Shown here in pieces: positions 8,296-16,258 of a stretch of DNA of 64,000 nt; position 1 is the first letter of the stretch, and each line of letters opens with the position of its first letter. Source of the DNA: Granulosicoccus sp045106475 (GTDB lineage: Bacteria; Pseudomonadota; Gammaproteobacteria; Granulosicoccales; Granulosicoccaceae). Both the position numbers and the translations under genes were made by a program. The stretch is from positions 67,559-131,558 of the forward strand of contig JBGCEO010000011.1 in NCBI GenBank assembly GCA_045106475.1, read 5' to 3'. A model generated the notes under the pieces. That model did no database searches. It was not told the DNA's origin and saw only the letters and a program-made list of their open reading frames with translations.

Positions 8296-9186
8296 ATGAC
8301 TAAACCAACCATCGGCTTCATCGGTCTCGGTCTTATGGGTGCCAACATGGTTGAATGCCTGCAAAAGAACGGCTTCGAGCTTACGATCATGAGCCGAAAA
8401 AGCGATGTTCGCGAAGCAGCTGTGGCACGCGGGGCGACTGTAGCCAGCTCGCCAAAGGAGCTGGCCATGGCAAGTGACATCGTGATGCTATGTGTAACGA
8501 CGTCTGACGTCGTCGAGTCTCTGGTGTACGGTGACGCCGGTATCCTCGCCGGTATCAAAGAAGGTGCGGTGCTGATCGATTATGGCACTTCAATCCCTGC
8601 CTCCACACAAAAGATTGGCGCTGATCTCGCCGCAAAGGGCGTAGGCATGATCGATGCCCCGCTTGGACGTACACCCGCACATGCCGCTGATGGTTTGCTC
8701 AACATAATGGCGGCAGGTAAAAAGGAGACCTTTGATAAAGTAAAGCCTGTCCTCGACGTTCAGGGTGAAAATGTTTTTTACCTTGGCGCTCTGGGTGCAG
8801 GGCACACGACAAAGCTGATCAACAACTTCATGGGCATGACAACGGCGTGCGCAATGAGCCAGGCTTTTGCAGTAGCCGATCGCGCAGGTATTGAACGGCA
8901 GCAACTTTATGACATCATGTCAGCCGGCCCGTCTAATTCACCTTTCATGCAGTTTTGCAAAAACTACGCTGTGGATGGCGTGAGTGATCTAGGTTTCTCA
9001 ATAGCTAACGCGAATAAGGATCTGAGCTACTTTGTTCAAATGGTAGAAGATATAGGCACACGCGCAGCAATCGCGGAAGGAACCTCTGCAAACCTTCAAG
9101 CGGCTTTAGATGCCGGCATGGGTGATGCGAATGTACCTGAGATTTTTGATTATTTTCTTAAGCTGGAAAACAACCAAGCAGGCTGA
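8296..9186 (+). CDS. NAD-dependent beta-hydroxyacid dehydrogenase (HIBADH-like)
   Basis: A 296-residue enzyme of the 3-hydroxyisobutyrate/tartronate-semialdehyde reductase family. The ATG at 8296 is preferred because GGAGA at 8281-8285 provides its ribosome binding site; a GTG at 8278 lies upstream of that. The N-terminal Rossmann motif is GFIGLGLMGANM (about 7-18). The catalytic lysine is Lys173 in TKLINNF, with Asn176 and Asn177. The substrate loop reads APLGRTPAHA (121-130) rather than the common APVSGG. A GRT loop is known to me from sulfolactaldehyde reductase (YihU-like) enzymes, although the later serine of that class is Gly180 here. It ends the TRAP operon; the substrate remains open. 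Confidence 0.85.
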   Translation: MTKPTIGFIGLGLMGANMVECLQKNGFELTIMSRKSDVREAAVARGATVASSPKELAMASDIVMLCVTTSDVVESLVYGDAGILAGIKEGAVLIDYGTSIPASTQKIGADLAAKGVGMIDAPLGRTPAHAADGLLNIMAAGKKETFDKVKPVLDVQGENVFYLGALGAGHTTKLINNFMGMTTACAMSQAFAVADRAGIERQQLYDIMSAGPSNSPFMQFCKNYAVDGVSDLGFSIANANKDLSYFVQMVEDIGTRAAIAEGTSANLQAALDAGMGDANVPEIFDYFLKLENNQAG

Positions 9187-9340
9187 TCCATATACAGTCG
9201 GTCGATATCAGTACCCTTCAAGGCAATGACACCGTAAATTGCCGAAGTAGCTTCGTACACTTACGGAGCATCGCTGTAGTTTTCTGATTAAAAATCTGAC
9301 CTCACTTCACCCTATAAAACGAATCGATTTTGATGGTCAG

Positions 9341-9459
9341 AATTTAATCTACCTCGGTATTTAATCTACCTCGGAATTTAAGCTACCTCGGAATTCAATC
9401 TACCTCGGCACTTAATCCACCTCTGAATTCAATCTACCCCGGGATTTAAGCTACCAGGG
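9341..9459. repeat. Tandem repeat, seven copies of a 17-bp unit
   Basis: Seven head-to-tail units of 17 bp start at 9341, 9358, 9375, 9392, 9409, 9426 and 9443. The approximate unit is AATTTAATCTACCTCGG. Copies 1-4 are nearly identical and copies 5-7 are more degenerate. The array fills the gap between the convergent dehydrogenase and enoyl-CoA hydratase genes. There are no spacers, so it is not a CRISPR array. Function unknown. Confidence 0.92.
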
Positions 9460-9464
9460 ATAGA

Positions 9465-10235
9465 TTATCGGGAAAATGTCGCTTTGCGTTTTTCGACAAA
9501 TGCGCTCATCCCTTCTTTCTGATCTTCAGTCCCGAACAAGGAATAGAAAAAACGACGTTCAATCTCTAACCCTTGACTCAAACTCGTATTCTCAGCCGCG
9601 TTTACAGCTTCTCGCGCAAGTGTAACGGCAGGTGCTGAGAAGCCGCTTATCAACAGCGCAGTTTTTTGTGCATCGGGCAGCAAATCAGCGACCGGTACAA
9701 CGCGTGACACCAGGCCTGCGCGTTCAGCTTCGGTAGCATTCATCATTCTTCCCGTCATACACATCTCCATGGCCTTGGCAGCGCCGACCAAACGTGTCAG
9801 TCTTTGCGTACCACCAAGGCCCGGGATCGTACCAAGACGAATTTCAGGCTGCCCAAATTGCGCATTCTCAGCCGCCATGATGAAATCGCACATCATCGCT
9901 ATCTCACAACCTCCACCCAAAGCGTAACCAGCAACAGCCGCAATGGTGGGTGTTCGGCATTCTGCAATACAACACCAATCGTTCAGGTAATTTTCCTGTA
10001 ATGCATCAAGGTAGCTTACATCCTGCATCTCCTTGATATCTGCGCCAGACGCAAATGCTCTATCAGAACCTGTGATCACTATCGCTCGGATGCTTGCATC
10101 CAGATCCCACTCGCTAATGACTTGTTTGACCTCAGCCATCATACGAAGGTTAAGCGCATTCATCGCATCAGAGCGATTAAATATCAGGGTTCCCACGCCT
10201 TGTTCAGAAGAGGCTAAAATGGTGTCGAAGCGCAT
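9465..10235 (-). CDS. Enoyl-CoA hydratase, crotonase family
   Basis: About 256 residues from the ATG at 10235; a longer frame reaches 10286 but adds a hydrophobic, non-homologous leader. It hydrates trans-2-enoyl-CoA in beta-oxidation or amino-acid degradation. Both catalytic glutamates of true hydratases can be seen, in GGGCEIAMMCD and in PEIRLGTIPGLGG. The oxyanion-hole block ASGADIKEM is also present. It lies near other acyl-CoA oxidation genes on the same strand but is separated from them by a DUF952 gene on the other strand. Chain-length preference is not readable. Confidence 0.92.
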   Translation of the reverse strand: MRFDTILASSEQGVGTLIFNRSDAMNALNLRMMAEVKQVISEWDLDASIRAIVITGSDRAFASGADIKEMQDVSYLDALQENYLNDWCCIAECRTPTIAAVAGYALGGGCEIAMMCDFIMAAENAQFGQPEIRLGTIPGLGGTQRLTRLVGAAKAMEMCMTGRMMNATEAERAGLVSRVVPVADLLPDAQKTALLISGFSAPAVTLAREAVNAAENTSLSQGLEIERRFFYSLFGTEDQKEGMSAFVEKRKATFSR

Positions 10236-10331
10236 AAGCAGTATCTCTAATACGATAAAGAGCCCCCGGCCGCAACAAAAAGCCATGGAGGGATCACTCT
10301 ACAATATCGCACATTCAGGTAACATTCGAGA

Positions 10332-10676
10332 ATGTTGAAAGAAGGCATCATCTACCACATTGCCCGATCACCCGATCTTCAAAAACGACTGAGCACTGAC
10401 GACTATCGGTGTGCCTCACTCAAGGATGAAGGATTTATACACTGTTGTGACCAACACCAGCTCGCGGGTGTAGTCAACCGCTATTATCAAGGTGTTGACG
10501 AGCTAGACTTGTTGATGATCGATGTTGACAAGCTATCCTGCGCATTAATACACGAAAACACGGTTGGTGGCAGCGAATTGTTCCCGCATGTTTACGGGCC
10601 AATCGACGCTAGCGCGATCATCGAGATAATCCCGTTCGGGCTTCAATCAACCGAGCGGCTGGGATTGTTAGACTGA
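10332..10676 (+). CDS. DUF952 family protein
   Basis: A 114-residue cytosolic protein. It matches the DUF952 pattern: IYHIA at the N-terminus, CASLKDEGFIHCCDQHQL around residues 33-50, a GVDELDLLMIDVDKL core, and FPHVYGPID near the C-terminus. The function of the family is unknown; some members have been compared with ADP-ribosyl-transferring folds. It is transcribed alone, divergent from the enoyl-CoA hydratase with roughly 100 bp between the two starts. Confidence 0.85.
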   Translation: MLKEGIIYHIARSPDLQKRLSTDDYRCASLKDEGFIHCCDQHQLAGVVNRYYQGVDELDLLMIDVDKLSCALIHENTVGGSELFPHVYGPIDASAIIEIIPFGLQSTERLGLLD

Positions 10677-10733
10677 AGCCCGATTTCACTTTGGCCTGCT
10701 GGCCTGCTTTCAAACCGATCAACCAAGCTCTAG

Positions 10734-12518
10734 TTACAGTTGGGCTGCATCCAAGGCGATTGTGCTCTCAGCACCTTCAACCACAATCGTTGCGCTCGAT
10801 TCAACCAATGGCAACATCCGCTCAGCATAGTAACGCGCTAGTGTAATTTTGGCATCCAGGTAAGCATGGTCAGCTTCATCAAGCTGCTTGAGTCTGAAAG
10901 CCGCAAGAGCTGATCGAGCGATCATCCAACCGCCGGCCAAACGACCCTGCATCATCAGATACTCGACAGATGTGGCCGACGGCATCGTGGCATCGTTTTG
11001 ACCCAGTAACCACTGAGTGGCTAAATCCCCGGCAGCAATGGCCGGTTCAAATCTTTTGGCTATGGCCTTCATATCCAGGTGATCATGCTTATTCAGCTCA
11101 TCAAGCGTTTCTTGCATATCCTGCATGAGTTCACTCATGCCCTGACCACCATCACGTGATGTTTTTCTGCCTATAAGATCATTGGCCTGAATAGCAGTTG
11201 TGCCTTCATAAATCGGGGCAATGCGGGCATCACGCAAAAACTGGGCTGCCCCCGTTTCTTCGATAAAACCCATACCCCCATGTACTTGAACGCCCAGTGA
11301 ACACAACTCTACGCCCATTTCCGTAGACCAACCTTTTACCAATGGCGTTAGCAGCTCTCCTCGACGTAGCATGCGCTCGCGCACTGCTTCATCGTTGTGT
11401 CTTCTGGCGGTATCAAAAGCAGCGGCACACTCCAGACCGAGGGCACGCATGGCTTCGATGGTCGAACGCATGGTCATGAGTATGCGTCTGACATCCGGGT
11501 GATTAATAATGCCCTGATCATCTTCATCTTTGCCCAGCATGGTTTTTCCTTGCTTGCGATCTCGCGCATAGCTAACTGCCTTTTGATATGCACGCTCTGC
11601 AATTCCATACCCTTCCACACCCACGGCATGACGCGCCTGATTCATCATGGTGAACATATACATCAGCCCATGATGCTCCTTGCCAACCAGATAACCTACC
11701 GCGCCACCTTTGTCACCGTAAGACATCACACAGGTCGGGCTCGCGTGTATACCAAGCTTATGCTCGATTGACACACAGTTAACGTCGTTACGCTCGCCAA
11801 TACTGCCGTCATCGTTTATCAAAAACTTGGGCACAATAAAAAGTGAAATACCTTTAACGCCTTCAGGTGCATCGGGAAGTCGTGCCAACACCAAATGGAT
11901 GATGTTTTCGGTCAGATCATGCTCGCCATAAGTGATGTATATCTTTTGACCGCTGATAAGATAATGATCACCAGAGGGTTCTGCCTTGGTTCGTACAGCA
12001 GCCAAATCTGACCCAGCCTGAGGCTCAGTCAAGTTCATCGTGCCAGACCAGGTACCTTCAACCATATTGGGCAGGTAACGCTGTTTGAGTTCTTCTGAGG
12101 CATGAACCTCAATCGCATCGACGGCACCTTGCGTAAGCAGCGGGCACAAACCAAAAGACATATTCGCGCTATGCCACATCTCCTGTACTGCTGCCGATAC
12201 GGTCATCGGCAAGCCCTGACCACCGAATTCAGGTGAAAAGGACAGGCTCCCCCAACCATTTTCGATAAATTGTGAATAAGCCGCTTTCCAGCCGTCGGGT
12301 GTGGTCACCTCCCCCGCCTGCCATTGGCTTCCTTGCTGATCACCAACCCAGTTAAGTGGCGCAAGAACGTCAGCCGTGAATTTCGCAGATTCGTCAAGAA
12401 TAGCTTCCACCAGATCAGGTGAGGCGTCTTCAAAGCCTTGCAACTGGGCGATATCTGATAAACCGACGACGTTGTTCAATACAAACGTGATGTCTTTAAC
12501 TGGAGCTGTATACGTCAT
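10734..12518 (-). CDS. Acyl-CoA dehydrogenase, DmdC-like
   Basis: A 594-residue flavoenzyme of the long acyl-CoA dehydrogenase group that includes DmdC (3-methylmercaptopropionyl-CoA dehydrogenase). Seen: the FAD/substrate block NLTEPQAGSDLA (about 162-173), KIYITYGEH, and the catalytic-base region IYEGTTAIQANDL with Glu438. A C-terminal helical extension after about residue 460 is typical of this group. It would oxidise an acyl-CoA and pass electrons to the ETF encoded downstream on the same strand (etfBA). DmdC paralogues are common in Proteobacteria with no link to DMSP, and no dmdA or dmdB is seen here, so the substrate is not assigned. Confidence 0.88.
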   Translation of the reverse strand: MTYTAPVKDITFVLNNVVGLSDIAQLQGFEDASPDLVEAILDESAKFTADVLAPLNWVGDQQGSQWQAGEVTTPDGWKAAYSQFIENGWGSLSFSPEFGGQGLPMTVSAAVQEMWHSANMSFGLCPLLTQGAVDAIEVHASEELKQRYLPNMVEGTWSGTMNLTEPQAGSDLAAVRTKAEPSGDHYLISGQKIYITYGEHDLTENIIHLVLARLPDAPEGVKGISLFIVPKFLINDDGSIGERNDVNCVSIEHKLGIHASPTCVMSYGDKGGAVGYLVGKEHHGLMYMFTMMNQARHAVGVEGYGIAERAYQKAVSYARDRKQGKTMLGKDEDDQGIINHPDVRRILMTMRSTIEAMRALGLECAAAFDTARRHNDEAVRERMLRRGELLTPLVKGWSTEMGVELCSLGVQVHGGMGFIEETGAAQFLRDARIAPIYEGTTAIQANDLIGRKTSRDGGQGMSELMQDMQETLDELNKHDHLDMKAIAKRFEPAIAAGDLATQWLLGQNDATMPSATSVEYLMMQGRLAGGWMIARSALAAFRLKQLDEADHAYLDAKITLARYYAERMLPLVESSATIVVEGAESTIALDAAQL

Positions 12519-12562
12519 TTACTCTTCTCTCTTGTTTGAGCCGCTTATACGTAGGCCTGCCT

Positions 12563-13060
12563 TTACTGGCTTTTCTTGAACTGCTCATTCCAATTAGCAA
12601 AGGCTGTCTGCAGATCATCAACAGCCTGTTCAGCCAGGCTTTGCATTCCAGCAGCAGACTGACGAAATTCTTCTGCGAGTTCCGGGCCACGTTCTTCCCA
12701 GAAGTCCTTGGCTTCCATCATTGCGAGATGTTGTTTTAGCTCGACCTCGTCCAGGAACTTTTCAGACTCTTTACTGGCACGAGCCACATAGTCGTCCACT
12801 ACGACCTTAGACGAATCTAGCTTATCCTTAGCCTCCATCAGACCCAGGTGCGCCTGCAGTTGCGCCTCTTCTGCGTGATCTCCTGCCTGATCTGCCGCTT
12901 TGCTCAGCAGTTCATTGATGCGGTGCAGGGCTTTTTTAGTCGTGTCCTTGATTTCATGAACATCGTCGGGAAGGTCATCGATAAAATCGTCGACTTTGTC
13001 CTGGATATCCTTCAAATCGTTGATAGAACGATCTATAGCGTCCCGGATTTTCTTGTCCAT
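12563..13060 (-). CDS. Helical protein with two 40-residue repeats, unknown function
   Basis: A 165-residue highly charged, almost wholly helical protein without signal peptide. It contains two related blocks, AQLQAHLGLMEAKD (66-79) and VELKQHLAMMEAKD (106-119), exactly 40 residues apart. The N-terminal part is rich in Asp and Lys heptads (DLKDIQDKVDDFIDDL). I do not recognise the family. Composition and amphipathic periodicity recall apolipoprotein-like or phasin-like surface-binding proteins. It lies between an acyl-CoA dehydrogenase and the ETF genes, all on the minus strand, so a link to lipid or acyl metabolism is possible but only inferred. Confidence 0.7.
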   Translation of the reverse strand: MDKKIRDAIDRSINDLKDIQDKVDDFIDDLPDDVHEIKDTTKKALHRINELLSKAADQAGDHAEEAQLQAHLGLMEAKDKLDSSKVVVDDYVARASKESEKFLDEVELKQHLAMMEAKDFWEERGPELAEEFRQSAAGMQSLAEQAVDDLQTAFANWNEQFKKSQ

Positions 13061-13180
13061 CTAATTCTCCTCGCCGTGGTCCCTCGAGGAGTATAAACCG
13101 ATCTAACGGCTTAGATAAGAGTTGTAGGGCCCACGATTCGCTCCAGATAACTGGGATGAACCGAGAGCCCCTGACATCAA

Positions 13181-14116
13181 TCAGCCATCAAGAGCCGCTG
13201 ACAACTCAGGCAATGCATCAAACAAATCGGCAACCAATCCGTAATCGGCAACCTGAAATATAGGTGCTTCCTCGTCCTTGTTAATGGCAACAATCACCTT
13301 ACTGTCCTTCATACCGGCCAGATGCTGGATAGCCCCGGAAATACCCACCGCAAGATAGAGATCCGGTGCTACCACTTTTCCAGTCTGACCTACCTGATAT
13401 TCATTGGGCACAAATCCGGCATCCACAGCTGCACGCGATGCCCCCACCGCAGCGTTCAGCTTTTCTGCAATGTCATCGAGCATTGAAAAGTTCTCACCGT
13501 TCTGCATACCTCGACCACCCGATACAACAGTCTCGGCACTGGTCAGTTCTGGACGATCTGATTGAGATAGCTCTTGACCGACAAAGGCAACCGTTGCGCT
13601 GGCCTCGGCAGCCTCGACCGATTCTACCGTCGCGCTGCCACCTTCGCTTGCGGCTGCATCAAATGCAGTGGTACGAACGCCAACAACTTTTACAGCATCC
13701 GCACTCTTCACGGTTGCAAGCGCATTACCGGCGTAGATGGGACGTACGAAAGTGTCTGCGCTTTTGACTTCGATGATGTCGGAGATTCCTGAAACATTCA
13801 GCAAAGCTGCGACCCTGGGCATGACGTTCTTGCCAGCGGCAGTGGCCGCGAACAGAATATGGCTGTAACCCTCTGCATGCTTGATCACAAGCGCGGACAG
13901 ATTCTCGGCCAACTCATTGGCGTAAGCAGCATCATCTGCCAGTAAAACTTTGGAAACCCCTGCAATCTGAGCAGCTTTTTCAGCTACGCCAGCTGCATCG
14001 CTTCCCGCAACCAAAAGATCCACATCACCACCGATAGCTGTTGCAGCACTGACAACGCTAAGCGTTGCAGGTCGAATTTCACCCGCTTCATGTTCAACCA
14101 GAATAAGTGTACTCAT
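13181..14116 (-). CDS. etfA: Electron transfer flavoprotein, alpha subunit
   Basis: A 311-residue ETF alpha subunit. Its C-terminal FAD-binding domain is clear: VSGGRGMQNGENF, then VGQTGKVVAPDLYLAVGISG and GAIQHLAGM...VIVAINKDEEAPIFQVADYG. ETF accepts electrons from acyl-CoA dehydrogenases and passes them to ETF-ubiquinone oxidoreductase, which is not in this window. The gene follows etfB on the minus strand with a 27-bp gap. Length and motifs are normal. Confidence 0.96.
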   Translation of the reverse strand: MSTLILVEHEAGEIRPATLSVVSAATAIGGDVDLLVAGSDAAGVAEKAAQIAGVSKVLLADDAAYANELAENLSALVIKHAEGYSHILFAATAAGKNVMPRVAALLNVSGISDIIEVKSADTFVRPIYAGNALATVKSADAVKVVGVRTTAFDAAASEGGSATVESVEAAEASATVAFVGQELSQSDRPELTSAETVVSGGRGMQNGENFSMLDDIAEKLNAAVGASRAAVDAGFVPNEYQVGQTGKVVAPDLYLAVGISGAIQHLAGMKDSKVIVAINKDEEAPIFQVADYGLVADLFDALPELSAALDG

Positions 14117-14143
14117 GTTTTATGTCCTCGTTGATTAGATCGG

Positions 14144-14893
14144 TCAGATGACCTTGGCTTCGTTGCGCAGTTTTTCGACAAGCTCCGCAACACTGTTAAC
14201 GATGATGCCGGCCTCTCGCTTGGGCGGCTCATTGACTTCAACGACAGACAATCCACTGCTGACATCCACACCCGTATCAGCCACAGGAATTATTTCAAGC
14301 GGCTTTTTCTTTGCCTTCATGATGTTAGGTAACTTGGCATATCGTGGTTCGTTCAAACGCAAATCAGTGGTAATGATTGAAGGCATTTGAACCCTGATAG
14401 ATTCAAGACCCGCATCCACTTCACGCGTAACCTTAATCTGCTCACCTTCAAACTCGACCTTAGAGGCAAATGTTGCCTGGGACATGCCTGTGAGAGCAGA
14501 CAGCATTTGTCCCGTCTGGTTGGCATCATCATCAATGGCCTGCTTACCCAGCACAACAAGCCCGGGCTGCTCTTTCTCCACGATATGCTTGAAAAGCTTG
14601 GCAATCGCCAATGGCTCAAGCAATTCGTCAGTTTCGATGAGGATGCCGCGATCGGCTCCCATGGCCAGAGCCGTACGAATAGTTTCCTGACTCTGCGAAG
14701 GCCCTATGGAAACCGCGATCACTTCTTCTGCATTGCCCGCTTCCTTGATGCGCAGAGCTTCTTCGACAGCAATCTCGTCAAAGGGATTCATCGACATTTT
14801 GACATTGGCCAACTCAATGCCGGATTTGTCAGCCTTAACGCGTGCCTTGACGTTGTAGTCGAGGACGCGCTTGACGCCTACGATTATCTTCAT
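14144..14893 (-). CDS. etfB: Electron transfer flavoprotein, beta subunit
   Basis: A 249-residue ETF beta subunit. Family features are MKIIVGVKRVLDYNVK at the N-terminus, SMNPFDEIAVEEALRIKE, the AMP-binding region LVVLGKQAIDDDANQTGQML, and the signature region VTREVDAGLESIRVQMPSIITTDLRLNEPRY (about residues 150-185). It forms the heterodimer with EtfA encoded immediately downstream. About 170 bp lie between it and the deaminase gene upstream, so etfBA may have its own promoter. Confidence 0.96.
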   Translation of the reverse strand: MKIIVGVKRVLDYNVKARVKADKSGIELANVKMSMNPFDEIAVEEALRIKEAGNAEEVIAVSIGPSQSQETIRTALAMGADRGILIETDELLEPLAIAKLFKHIVEKEQPGLVVLGKQAIDDDANQTGQMLSALTGMSQATFASKVEFEGEQIKVTREVDAGLESIRVQMPSIITTDLRLNEPRYAKLPNIMKAKKKPLEIIPVADTGVDVSSGLSVVEVNEPPKREAGIIVNSVAELVEKLRNEAKVI

Positions 14894-15061
14894 AATAGAG
14901 AAACAACCTCGGTAATTAGGGTAATTGGATACGCGAATGGTACCTGTTTATGGAACGAATTCGCGCGATTATGCGCTGTTCTGTGGCGTTATTCAGGAGC
15001 TGCCCGTCGCTTTCGTGTGCCAGAGTGCCAAGCCTGGTCAGCAAGCGACCTAATCATGTGA

Positions 15062-15508
15062 TCACTCGCCAATATCCTCATTCCACAAAGCGGGTTCGGC
15101 GGCAATAAATTCTTCCATAAGAGCGATGCAATCGGGGTCGTCGAGCACGTCCACCACGACGCCTCGGCCACGCACGTAGTCTTCAGGGCCCTGAAACGTC
15201 TTATTCTCGCCGACCACGACATGCGGGATACCATAGAGCAGCACAGCACCGCTGCACATGTCACACGGTGAGAGTGTCGAATAGAGCGTTGCACGCTGAT
15301 ACGTGCTGGCCGGCAAGCGCCCGGTTTCCTCCAAACAATCCATTTCTGCGTGGCGAATAGTACTGCCCTGCTGAACACGCTGATTGTGGCCTCGACCAAT
15401 GATTTCGCCATCGACCACAAGAACTGAACCGATGGGAATCCCGCCAGCTGCACGCCCTTTGCGCGCTTCTTCGACCGCAGCTTTCATGAAGAATGCGTGA
15501 TCCGCCAT
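15062..15508 (-). CDS. Cytosine deaminase, yeast FCY1-like
   Basis: A 148-residue zinc-dependent deaminase. Zinc and catalytic residues are HAEMD (His and Glu) and SPCDMC (two Cys). Unlike the amidohydrolase CodA of enteric bacteria, it resembles yeast cytosine deaminase along its length: NQRVQQGSTIRHAEMDCLE, TLSPCDMCSGAVLLYGIP, VVGENKTFQG and the terminal WNEDIGE. It would convert cytosine to uracil in pyrimidine salvage. The gene sits downstream of the SIMPL gene on the same strand with a short gap. A guanine deaminase and a nucleoside-type transporter occur about 30 kb away. Confidence 0.85.
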   Translation of the reverse strand: MADHAFFMKAAVEEARKGRAAGGIPIGSVLVVDGEIIGRGHNQRVQQGSTIRHAEMDCLEETGRLPASTYQRATLYSTLSPCDMCSGAVLLYGIPHVVVGENKTFQGPEDYVRGRGVVVDVLDDPDCIALMEEFIAAEPALWNEDIGE

Positions 15509-15543
15509 GTTCTATCTCCGCCAAATTGTTGCAGTGTACCTGA

Positions 15544-16257
15544 CTAATCCAGTTGGATTCGGCCGTAAACCTGCACCGACATACGACTTGAACCTGCTTC
15601 GATTGCAGGCTCATTCGCTACGGAGCTGCGCATCATTTCCATTCTAGGGGCTTGATCATACAGGGCAGGACTGGCATTACCGGTTTGGATATCAACATCA
15701 ACGATACGGTACGACTTCGCGTTCATCGATTCCTGTATAAGCGCCGCTCTGCCTTTAAAGGCGAACAGCGCTCTCTTGATCAACGCACTCGCCGCAATTT
15801 CCTGGCTCGCAGGCTTGACCGATAGCTTTATTCCCTGCACCTGCAATCGCTCCTGCAACTGCTGTATCGCTTTACCAGCCGCTTCAAAGTCTTCTGTATC
15901 CAGCTGCAGGCTCTGAGTTGCCCGCCAACCTATCAAGCGTCGCGATTGACTGGAGTCGTATCGCGGGTAGGTTTGATAATCGCGCGTTTTCGCTTTTATG
16001 CTGGTAAAAGGTTCAAGGGTATCTAACGCCCAAGCCATTGTTACATTGATTCTGTTTGCCAATACCGCAGAATCCTTATCTTCATCCTGCACCAGTAAAG
16101 TGGCCGTCATAAGATCATTGTCGATCTCGGCACTAGCGCTACTGCTGAACGTAAACGCATTGAACAACGTGGGTTCAACTGTCTGTGCTTGCGCGTACGG
16201 AGCAAGACAAAACACAAACAGTGCCCAAACATGCAAGGCCATTGTCTGCAGGTGCAT
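15544..16257 (-). CDS. SIMPL (DUF541) domain periplasmic protein
   Basis: About 237 residues from the ATG at 16257, which begins one base after the fadI stop codon, so it is translationally coupled. A signal peptide (hydrophobic to about residue 22, PYAQA-QT) targets it to the periplasm. The body fits the SIMPL/DUF541 pattern: an ATLLVQDEDKDSAVLANRIN strand-helix, a YQTYPRYD segment and GWRATQSLQL. Family members have been linked to oxidative or membrane stress, without a defined activity. Coupling to fadI is notable because the encoded protein is exported. Confidence 0.75.
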   Translation of the reverse strand: MHLQTMALHVWALFVFCLAPYAQAQTVEPTLFNAFTFSSSASAEIDNDLMTATLLVQDEDKDSAVLANRINVTMAWALDTLEPFTSIKAKTRDYQTYPRYDSSQSRRLIGWRATQSLQLDTEDFEAAGKAIQQLQERLQVQGIKLSVKPASQEIAASALIKRALFAFKGRAALIQESMNAKSYRIVDVDIQTGNASPALYDQAPRMEMMRSSVANEPAIEAGSSRMSVQVYGRIQLD

Positions 16258-16258
16258 G

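Noticed and set aside
8296..9186. Firm assignment as sulfolactaldehyde reductase
   Set aside because: Only the GRT loop and Lys/Asn residues agree; the following serine is Gly180 and no other sulfoquinovose genes are present.
9341..9459. CRISPR-like array
   Set aside because: The units are head-to-tail with no unique spacers, the unit is only 17 bp, and no cas gene is near.
10734..12518. DMSP demethylation pathway call (dmdC)
   Set aside because: Close paralogues are common, and dmdA, dmdB and dmdD are not seen.
14387..15061. 224-codon plus-strand frame opposite etfB
   Set aside because: It is antisense to a clear etfB, has Cys/His/Arg-rich composition and no recognisable motif.
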